NCBI GenBank assembly: GCA_001587675.1
Contig: LNGD01000046.1
Span: forward strand, 1-10,909
Length of the DNA stretch: 10,909 nt
Reading direction: 5' to 3'
From: Candidatus Methanofastidiosum methylothiophilum
GTDB taxonomy: Archaea; Methanobacteriota_B; Thermococci; Methanofastidiosales; Methanofastidiosaceae
Shown: positions 1 through 5,191 of the stretch, in pieces
Position numbering within the stretch: the first letter of the stretch is position 1
Layout: each line of letters starts with the position of its first letter
Notes under the pieces: model-generated
The model's database searches: none
Told to the model about the DNA's origin: nothing
Seen by the model: only the letters and a program-made list of their open reading frames with translations
Made by a program: the position numbers and the translations under genes

Positions 1-1206
1 TGTTCCTGCATCTAATGCCATTGCGGCAGCGATACATGGAATAACGAAACCTTTTGAGTGTCTTGTAACGATGTGATTTCCGTTGAATATACCAGGTCCT
101 CCTCCACCATAAATTGAGTGTGAGAAGAATGACATACCTACAGTTGTACCCTGAGCTCTACCAAAGTCTACCCCAGGTAAACCTGTTTCGTGCTCAACTA
201 AGTCGTTGAAATATAAGACTGTTGAAGGTACAGCCTGCCCAGCTCTCATTGCACCACAGTTTACCATTACTGCAGCGAGCATTCCTGATGCGGCATATGC
301 ATTCCACAATGGAATATCCTTAGCCTTGTATACCTTGTAACCAGAAGGTAATGTCTTATCCACTGTTATTACTTTATCTTCAATTGCTTTTCCGATTAAG
401 GACTCAACAACTGACCCAATTGTTCCTTTCTTTCCATTTTCTTTAACTAATTCATAGGTAATGTTATTTGCATTCATTCCTTGGTATGCAAGTCCCAAAA
501 GATGCATTCTCTCAAATGGACCTATTGCATCTCCCATTTCAAACATTGCAGTTTGTTCAAGGATTGAAGCAAGTGCAGCTGAGTTCATTGCATTCTTCTT
601 TGTTGTGGCAACAATGTGGTTAACCATAATGTTTCTTAGAGAATATCCAAGACCTTCGTTCTTTTGAGGAACTTCAAGCATAGCCTGAATCTTTGCCCCT
701 TTAAGGTCAAGGGTCTGTGGGTATGCGCCCCATATTGCAGCTTTTACAACATTTGCATCAAATATGCTAACATTGAACACATCAATAATAGCCTGTGTTA
801 CAGCTGCTGCTGTTGCAGTCATACCAACTGTGTATTCACAAAACATTCTTTTTGTTGGTACTTGTACCAACATTCTTTCATTGTTTCCTAAAAGCGTTAC
901 TAAAGTATCGTCTTTTGAATCAATTTTAATGATTTCTTCTACTCTTTTCTTGATCTCTGGGGCTTTCCCTACAATATCGAGTTTCATTTCTCTACCCATT
1001 ATTATTTGGCCTTTCCCGCCTAATGCGCCTGTAGCAAGTGCTGATTGGGTGCCTTTGAGATCGACAGCAACTGTTCTGACAATTTTGGATACTATGCTCT
1101 GTATTGCCTCATTTTTTAGAGGGCTTAGAGCTTCCAATGGGACTCCACTCTCAACGAGTTTACCCCTATCAGAATACAAATCTATTTTGTCGCTATATTT
1201 TGGCAT
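1..1206 (-). CDS. mcrB: Methyl-coenzyme M reductase beta subunit, McrB (partial, C-terminus outside window)
   Basis: McrB is the beta subunit of the alpha2-beta2-gamma2 MCR enzyme, which joins methyl-coenzyme M and coenzyme B to give methane and the heterodisulfide in the cytoplasm, using nickel cofactor F430. Seen: 402 codons are open from ATG at 1206 to the window edge, starting MPKYSDKIDLYSDRGKLVES. Near the edge is the hallmark run FFSHSIYGGGGPGIFNGNH (residues 360-378), followed by IVTRHSKGF and AAAMALDAGT. Known for the family: Phe361, Phe362, Tyr367 and His379 of the Methanothermobacter subunit line the coenzyme B pocket; they align here as F360, F361, Y366 and H378, a shift of one. 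Family members are about 440 residues, so roughly 40 residues are missing beyond position 1. The start is fixed by an AGGAGGAA site six bases upstream. mcrB normally opens an mcrBDCGA operon, so further mcr genes should lie to the left. Identity is near certain. Confidence 0.98.
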   Translation of the reverse strand, partial: MPKYSDKIDLYSDRGKLVESGVPLEALSPLKNEAIQSIVSKIVRTVAVDLKGTQSALATGALGGKGQIIMGREMKLDIVGKAPEIKKRVEEIIKIDSKDDTLVTLLGNNERMLVQVPTKRMFCEYTVGMTATAAAVTQAIIDVFNVSIFDANVVKAAIWGAYPQTLDLKGAKIQAMLEVPQKNEGLGYSLRNIMVNHIVATTKKNAMNSAALASILEQTAMFEMGDAIGPFERMHLLGLAYQGMNANNITYELVKENGKKGTIGSVVESLIGKAIEDKVITVDKTLPSGYKVYKAKDIPLWNAYAASGMLAAVMVNCGAMRAGQAVPSTVLYFNDLVEHETGLPGVDFGRAQGTTVGMSFFSHSIYGGGGPGIFNGNHIVTRHSKGFVIPCIAAAMALDAGT

Positions 1207-1212
1207 ATAGTA

Positions 1213-1220
1213 TTCCTCCT
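1213..1220 (-). promoter_or_regulatory. Shine-Dalgarno site of mcrB
   Basis: On the minus strand AGGAGGAA lies six bases before the mcrB ATG. It is a strong match to the archaeal 16S rRNA anti-Shine-Dalgarno and fits a highly expressed gene. It supports translation initiation at 1206 on a leadered mRNA. Confidence 0.9.
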
Positions 1221-1226
1221 ATTATT

Positions 1227-1249
1227 TGATATCCAAAAACAGGATATCA
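1227..1249 (-). promoter_or_regulatory. Hairpin in mcrB leader, proximal to the ribosome binding site
   Basis: A perfect 8-base inverted repeat, TGATATCC/GGATATCA (1227-1234 and 1242-1249), encloses a 7-base A-rich (minus strand T-rich) loop. In the minus-strand transcript the stem ends about six bases before the Shine-Dalgarno site. It could modulate ribosome access or mRNA stability, or serve as a DNA-level dyad for a regulator. No function is proven. Confidence 0.5.
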
Positions 1250-1265
1250 TGTCCAAGATTCCTTA

Positions 1266-1284
1266 AAGTCCATTAAACGGACTT
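1266..1284 (-). promoter_or_regulatory. Hairpin at the predicted 5' end of the mcr transcript
   Basis: A perfect 6-base inverted repeat, AAGTCC/GGACTT (1266-1271 and 1279-1284), encloses a 7-base loop. Counting about 25 bases from the centre of the TATA-like box at 1306-1313 puts the transcription start near 1284, so this stem would be the very first part of the mRNA. The start site is predicted, not measured. Confidence 0.45.
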
Positions 1285-1305
1285 CAGAGATACCTCATAC
1301 AAATA

Positions 1306-1319
1306 ATATTTAAGTGTTT
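1306..1319 (-). promoter_or_regulatory. Candidate mcr operon promoter (BRE/TATA)
   Basis: The minus strand reads AAACACTTAAATAT here: an A-rich BRE-like stretch followed by a TATA-like box, TTAAATAT. The expected start, about 25 bases downstream, gives a leader of about 78 nt. Its core ACTTAAATAT is identical to the core of the atwA candidate promoter on the other strand. The region is AT-rich, so other boxes (for example around 1446-1454) cannot be excluded. Confidence 0.5.
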
Positions 1320-1536
1320 CTATTAACTTTTAAATTTAGACATTATACCAATCAAATAGATATTCAATTATTTAATATAATTAATAATGCTTAATGTTAC
1401 ATATTATTAAATTACCCACATTTTTTGAGGGCCTACTTTAATATATTTATATAATCGTTTTTTTATTTGTATTAAGGATGCAGATAAATAAAAAAGAATA
1501 TTTGATATTTAATAAATGAATTTATATTCGTAATCC
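1320..1536. other. Central part of the mcrB-atwA divergent intergenic region
   Basis: This very AT-rich stretch has no convincing gene. It contains a second canonical TATA-like box, TTTATATAA, at 1446-1454. On the plus strand that box would start a transcript near 1475 with about 110 nt of leader for atwA. A GC-rich islet, GAGGGCC, at 1428-1434 stands out from its surroundings but is not clearly symmetrical. Regulator binding sites shared by the two divergent genes would be expected here; I cannot identify one. Confidence 0.4.
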
Positions 1537-1551
1537 AAAAACTTAAATATA
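1537..1551 (+). promoter_or_regulatory. Candidate atwA promoter giving a short leader
   Basis: AAAAACTTAAATATA contains a BRE-like A-run and a TATA-like box centred near 1547. A start about 25 bases downstream (near 1572) leaves only about 12 nt before the ATG at 1584. There is no clear Shine-Dalgarno upstream of that ATG, consistent with leaderless-like initiation. The first 14 bases match the mcr candidate promoter at 13 positions. Confidence 0.45.
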
Positions 1552-1583
1552 CTTAATAATCAAACAGCAACATAATAGTAAGA

Positions 1584-3200
1584 ATGGGGATTAACTTGAG
1601 CGAATATCTTTTAGAAGTTGAAAATGTATCGATTGTTTTTGATAATAAGAAAGTTCTTGATAATGTATCTTTCAAAGTAAAGGAAGGAGAATCTTTAGGA
1701 TTATTGGGAAAAAGCGGTAGCGGTAAATCTGTTTTAATCAATATATTAAGAGGAACAAAAGAGTATAAACCAACTAGTGGAAAAGTGTTCTACAATGTCT
1801 CCTACTGCCCAAAATGTATGAAAGTTGATTTTCCAAGTAAAAAAGGAACATTATGCAAGAGATGTAACGAAGAAATGGTACTAAAGAAAGTGGATTTCTG
1901 GGAAGATACTGCTTTTTTTAATCCTATAAGAAAAAGAACTGCAATAATGTTACAGCGTACATTTTCTCTTTATGGAGAAAAAACAGTAATGGAAAACATG
2001 CAGGATGCATTCAGTGGGTCTGACACTCCAAAAAATATGGTTATCCCAAAGATCATAGAATTGCTACAAAAAGTAAATATGATCCAAAGAATGACTCATA
2101 TAGCAAGAGACTTGTCTGGTGGGGAAAAGCAAAGAATAGTACTTGCACGGCAACTTGCTATTAATCCAATGTTACTACTTGCTGACGAGCCAACTGGAAC
2201 TCTTGATCCTCTTACCGCTAGTACCGTGCACAATGTTCTTCTTGAATCAGTAAAACAAGGAATGTCTTTAATAGTTACTTCACATTGGCCTGAGGCTATT
2301 GAACTTTTAACACAAAAAGCTGTATGGCTTGAAAATGGAAAAGTCATTCTTGAGGGTAGTTCAAAAGAGGTAGTCAAATCTTTCATGGAAAAACTATTGC
2401 CTGAAGAAAAGGTGAGATTCCCCGGTATCGGAAGTAGCATTATTGAATTATGGGATGTAAAAAAGTATTATTATTCTATCTCACGAGGGGTTGTCAAAGC
2501 TGTAGATGGGGTCACCTTTACTATTAATGAAAAAGAAATTTTTGGACTTGTTGGAAAAAGTGGAGCAGGTAAAACAACTGTTTCAAGGATAATTGCGGGG
2601 ATTACACCATTCACAGAAGGGGAATTAAACATCAGGATTGGTGATGAATGGGTAGATATGAAAGAACCTGGTTTTCTAGGTAAAGGAAAAGCAATGTTAT
2701 ACATGGGAATTCTCCACCAAGAGTATACACTTTATCCAGATAAGACTGTACTCCAAAATCTTACAGATTCAATAGGGATAAAACTACCAAAAGAATTAGG
2801 TAAAATGAAAGTTTTATCCGTTCTTGAGGGAGTGGGTTTTGAAGATCCAAAAGAATTAGGCGAAATTTTAAATAAGATGCCTGATGCACTCTCTGTGGGA
2901 GAAAAACATAGGATAGCTCTTGCTCAGGTATTGATTAAAGAACCAAGAATAATTATTCTTGACGAACCCACAGGAACAATGGATCCTTTCACAAGGAAAA
3001 TTGTCGCTAGATCAATAAGAAAAGCAAGAGAAGTCTTAGGTGAAACTTTTCTCATTGTAACTCACGATTCAGATTTCGTAGTCGATGTTTGTGACAGAGC
3101 TTGTTTTATGAAAGATGGAAAAGTTGTTTACATAGGGGATCCAGAAGATATAAAGGAAAAAATGGTATCTACCGATGACAAGGATAAATCTTCTGAATAG
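1584..3200 (+). CDS. atwA: AtwA, MCR activation component A2 (twin-ABC ATPase)
   Basis: AtwA (component A2) is a soluble twin-cassette ATPase that supplies ATP-driven conformational work for reductive activation of F430 nickel in MCR, acting with McrC and other component A3 proteins. Seen in 538 residues: first cassette with Walker A GKSGSGKS (42-49), Q-loop Gln124, signature LSGGE (177-181), Walker B LLLADE (197-202) and His234. The second has Walker A GKSGAGKT (324-331), Gln379, a variant signature LSVGE (436-440), Walker B IIILDE (456-461) and His494. No membrane segments are present, so it is not a transporter. An insertion after the first Walker A carries CPKC (75-78) and CKRC (91-94), a likely zinc knuckle. 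It diverges from mcrB, which strongly supports AtwA over other twin-ABC proteins. ATG 1584 is preferred; a TTG at 1596 is possible, with a GGGGAT sequence upstream. A charged C-terminal tail ends the protein. Confidence 0.9.
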   Translation: MGINLSEYLLEVENVSIVFDNKKVLDNVSFKVKEGESLGLLGKSGSGKSVLINILRGTKEYKPTSGKVFYNVSYCPKCMKVDFPSKKGTLCKRCNEEMVLKKVDFWEDTAFFNPIRKRTAIMLQRTFSLYGEKTVMENMQDAFSGSDTPKNMVIPKIIELLQKVNMIQRMTHIARDLSGGEKQRIVLARQLAINPMLLLADEPTGTLDPLTASTVHNVLLESVKQGMSLIVTSHWPEAIELLTQKAVWLENGKVILEGSSKEVVKSFMEKLLPEEKVRFPGIGSSIIELWDVKKYYYSISRGVVKAVDGVTFTINEKEIFGLVGKSGAGKTTVSRIIAGITPFTEGELNIRIGDEWVDMKEPGFLGKGKAMLYMGILHQEYTLYPDKTVLQNLTDSIGIKLPKELGKMKVLSVLEGVGFEDPKELGEILNKMPDALSVGEKHRIALAQVLIKEPRIIILDEPTGTMDPFTRKIVARSIRKAREVLGETFLIVTHDSDFVVDVCDRACFMKDGKVVYIGDPEDIKEKMVSTDDKDKSSE

Positions 3201-3228
3201 ATTTTTATTTGATTATTTTATTTTTCTT
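3201..3228 (+). terminator. T-rich terminator of atwA
   Basis: Directly after the TAG stop come several T-runs (T5 at 3202-3206 and 3221-3225, with T4 stretches between). Archaeal transcription commonly ends at such T-tracts without a required hairpin. Confidence 0.55.
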
Positions 3229-3283
3229 AAATTTACTATTTTAATAACAACTATCAATCGCATATATAATTGTAAATAGCCGA

Positions 3284-3306
3284 TTTCAAAATTCACAGTT
3301 TTGAAA
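3284..3306. repeat. Inverted repeat in convergent spacer
   Basis: A perfect 8-base stem TTTCAAAA/TTTTGAAA surrounds a 7-base loop between the convergent ends of atwA and trm-G10. It could help end or protect the 3' end of either transcript. The rest of the 196-bp spacer is AT-rich; I see no gene in it. The stem is A/T-rich and may be chance. Confidence 0.4.
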
Positions 3307-3396
3307 AGCAATGCTTGTAAATGATTGATTATCAATAATATTTAATAAAATTAACATATTGTCATAGACAGATTACAATGATACCATATATTCTTA

Positions 3397-4392
3397 TCAT
3401 TTAGAAAGAACATGAATGTATCTAGTTAAACTCTTGTGAACTCTAAATTTATAAACAAAATCAATATTAAATCCTATTTCATCAAAGGGGTATTCTCTAT
3501 TAAGCCCAATAACACATTTCTTCTTAAATGAATCATAAATTGAAATAAAACATTCACGGTACATTTTATCTTTATCTTTATCTACCTTAGTTGAACGGCC
3601 GTAAGGAGCATCGGTAACTATTGATTCAATACTTTTCCCAAAAATATCATAGGAATTCCTAGCATCTCCCAATTTAATGTTATAGTTCTTAATTCCATAG
3701 CTTAAAAGGTTCATTTTAGTTCCTTCCACGCTTTTTTCTTCTATATCAATTCCGTATACATCAAGACCTATTAATCCCGCCTCGATTAAGATTCCGCCAG
3801 TTCCAGCAAATGGGTCTAAAACTTCTTTTTTGGCTTGAGAGACATTAATCATTGCTCTTGCAATTCTAGGATCTATAGATGTTGGGGAAAAAAAAGGTCT
3901 TAATTGGGGTTTTCTTTTATTAAATTCTGTTTTACTTCTTTCAAATATCTTTTTTCCTATTACTAATTTCTTTCCATAAAGAATACCTGTTATTTCGTCC
4001 ATTGGATTAGTTAAATCAGCTTTAATTTTATCATTAAAAAATTTTGATATTGATTTTGCAATTAATAACTCAAGATTTTCTATCCGATTATCTTTTTGCT
4101 TTGTCCTGACTTTGTAAGTTCTATTCAGATTTAAATAGATAGACCAATCAATTTTAGACAAAATCTTTTCTATTCCATCTTCTATATATGAATCATCGAT
4201 AATCTCCAATACAAAATGAGTCAATCCTAATCTAAACAAAAAATCTAGCTTAGAGTTCAATGCTTCAAGAATTAACATCTGCTTCTCTTCATAAATCAAT
4301 TTATAGTCAATATCATAGGCAGCTAATAAGGCTAATGCTTCTTTTTTAGCAAGATAATTATGTCCCCCAGATAAGAAAAAAAGAAGTTTCAT
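3397..4392 (-). CDS. trmG10: tRNA (guanine-10-N2) methyltransferase, Trm-G10/Trm11 family
   Basis: The predicted enzyme uses S-adenosylmethionine to methylate N2 of guanosine 10 in tRNA; archaeal members make m2G and m2,2G. Seen in 331 residues, close to the usual archaeal size: the N-terminal part (about 1-150) fits a THUMP tRNA-binding region by position and weak pattern. The Rossmann methylase half has motif I DPFAGTGGILIEA (193-205), acidic motif II GIDIEEK (214-220), LGDAR (241-245) and catalytic motif IV DAPYGRS (261-267). The end, VHKSLTRYIHVLSK, resembles the conserved tail of this family. Motif IV has Ala where [DN]PP[YF] is usual. ATG 4392 directly abuts the TAG of pcn, with GGAGAT inside the end of pcn, so the two are probably cotranscribed and translationally coupled. 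Another THUMP-type N2-guanine methylase is the main alternative. Confidence 0.85.
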   Translation of the reverse strand: MKLLFFLSGGHNYLAKKEALALLAAYDIDYKLIYEEKQMLILEALNSKLDFLFRLGLTHFVLEIIDDSYIEDGIEKILSKIDWSIYLNLNRTYKVRTKQKDNRIENLELLIAKSISKFFNDKIKADLTNPMDEITGILYGKKLVIGKKIFERSKTEFNKRKPQLRPFFSPTSIDPRIARAMINVSQAKKEVLDPFAGTGGILIEAGLIGLDVYGIDIEEKSVEGTKMNLLSYGIKNYNIKLGDARNSYDIFGKSIESIVTDAPYGRSTKVDKDKDKMYRECFISIYDSFKKKCVIGLNREYPFDEIGFNIDFVYKFRVHKSLTRYIHVLSK

Positions 4393-5142
4393 CTATATCT
4401 CCATTGGTGCGAGGTAAAGAGTAAATCTGCCTTCTTCTTCAATAGGATATTCCAGCTTTAATGGAAGTTTTGTGCCACCTACTGAGATTTTTAAAAATTC
4501 AGAAGTAGAAAATGCATTTAAGAAGCTTAAGATATAGTTTAGATTGTATTTTGAACGTTGAGTATTTTTAACTTCAAATTTTCTAATAGAATTTGAATCT
4601 GATGCTATCTCTGCTAGAGCCCTTGAAGTATAATCTTCTGTAAGAATAGCTATATTGTTTTTATGAACTGAAAAAAGGATTGTGCCTCCAATAATGGCCA
4701 TGTCCTTTATTATATCTCTAAAAACTTTGCTATCTATCTCAATAAAGGTAGAATATTTTGGATTTAAAAAGGGAATATTAAAATTAGATGTTGAAAGAAG
4801 AGTGAATTCAAAGGCTCTCCTAATATTACTTTCAAGAGTTAATTCCATTTTTGAAGATTTCGAATTAACTGTCATGGCGACTGCCTCTTCAGGAGCAGCT
4901 CTTCTAAAAATTCTAGATAATGCATCGATATTAACTCCAATAGATTCTTCTGCATCTATCTCAAATTTATCAAACATCTTTTTTGGTAAGAAGAATTCCA
5001 CTTTAGAAATCAGTGAAGGGTCTGTTCCTTCTACATACATTCCATTGTTATTAAGGGTAAAGAGGCATTCATCGGTAAACTCTGAAATTGATTCAATTAT
5101 TGGTTTTATTTGTGGTATATTGTTCATTAAGAAGTATGACAT
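4393..5142 (-). CDS. pcn: DNA polymerase sliding clamp PCNA
   Basis: PCNA forms the ring around DNA that tethers replicative polymerases, Fen1, ligase and other partners in the cytoplasm. Seen: 249 residues, the standard archaeal size, with family patterns in order: GMYVEGTDPSLISKVEF (34-50), IGVNIDALSRIFRRA (68-82), the interdomain connector around 110-132, PLKLEYPI (227-234) and the terminal LYLAPMEI (242-249) just before the C-terminus, where partner PIP boxes bind. Start choice: ATG 5142 has no Shine-Dalgarno but a TATA-like box lies about 30 bases upstream, fitting a leaderless or near-leaderless mRNA. An in-frame ATG at 5127 (residue 6) also lacks a Shine-Dalgarno and would begin closer to most archaeal PCNA N-termini. 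Thus the true protein may be 244 residues. The stop codon abuts trm-G10. Confidence 0.95.
   Translation of the reverse strand: MSYFLMNNIPQIKPIIESISEFTDECLFTLNNNGMYVEGTDPSLISKVEFFLPKKMFDKFEIDAEESIGVNIDALSRIFRRAAPEEAVAMTVNSKSSKMELTLESNIRRAFEFTLLSTSNFNIPFLNPKYSTFIEIDSKVFRDIIKDMAIIGGTILFSVHKNNIAILTEDYTSRALAEIASDSNSIRKFEVKNTQRSKYNLNYILSFLNAFSTSEFLKISVGGTKLPLKLEYPIEEEGRFTLYLAPMEI
4397..4402 (-). promoter_or_regulatory. Shine-Dalgarno site of trm-G10 inside the pcn 3' end
   Basis: The minus strand reads GGAGAT, then ATAG (which contains the pcn stop), then the trm-G10 ATG at 4392. The site fixes the downstream start and points to coupled translation of the pair. Confidence 0.75.
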
Positions 5143-5169
5143 TAAAACACATATTTTTTGAGTGAATTA

Positions 5170-5177
5170 ATTATAAA
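5170..5177 (-). promoter_or_regulatory. Candidate TATA box for pcn-trmG10
   Basis: The minus strand reads TTTATAAT in the 49-bp gap after the giant surface-protein gene. A start about 25 bases downstream falls near 5149, only about 7 nt before the pcn ATG. This suggests that the pair is transcribed independently of its upstream neighbour, with an almost leaderless mRNA. Confidence 0.5.
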
Positions 5178-5191
5178 AGATTATCGTAAAA

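Noticed and set aside
461..1210. Three open frames on the plus strand inside mcrB
   Set aside because: They lie antisense to an unmistakable mcrB and overlap each other; the proteins have no recognisable features or start signals.
1227..1284. Riboswitch in the mcrB leader
   Set aside because: The leader is short with two simple stems and no conserved aptamer pattern that I recognise.
1478..1519. 13-residue open frame downstream of TTTATATAA in the mcrB-atwA spacer
   Set aside because: Its composition (Lys/Asn/Ile-rich) is what AT-rich DNA gives by chance, and there is no properly spaced ribosome site. It would matter only if the 1446-1454 box were the real atwA promoter.
2096..2704. Two minus-strand open frames inside atwA
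   Set aside because: They are antisense to conserved ABC motifs and carry no family features.
1584..3200. ABC transporter ATP-binding protein for an importer
   Set aside because: There is no neighbouring permease or binding protein, two cassettes are fused in one soluble chain, a Cys insertion is present, and the neighbour is mcrB. AtwA fits much better.
3324..3336. ATTGAT-T-ATCAAT dyad in the convergent spacer
   Set aside because: Six A/T-rich bases per arm are expected by chance in such sequence, and it is not near a promoter.
4682..5161. 159-residue plus-strand open frame over pcn
   Set aside because: It is the reverse strand of a clear PCNA gene with no independent support.
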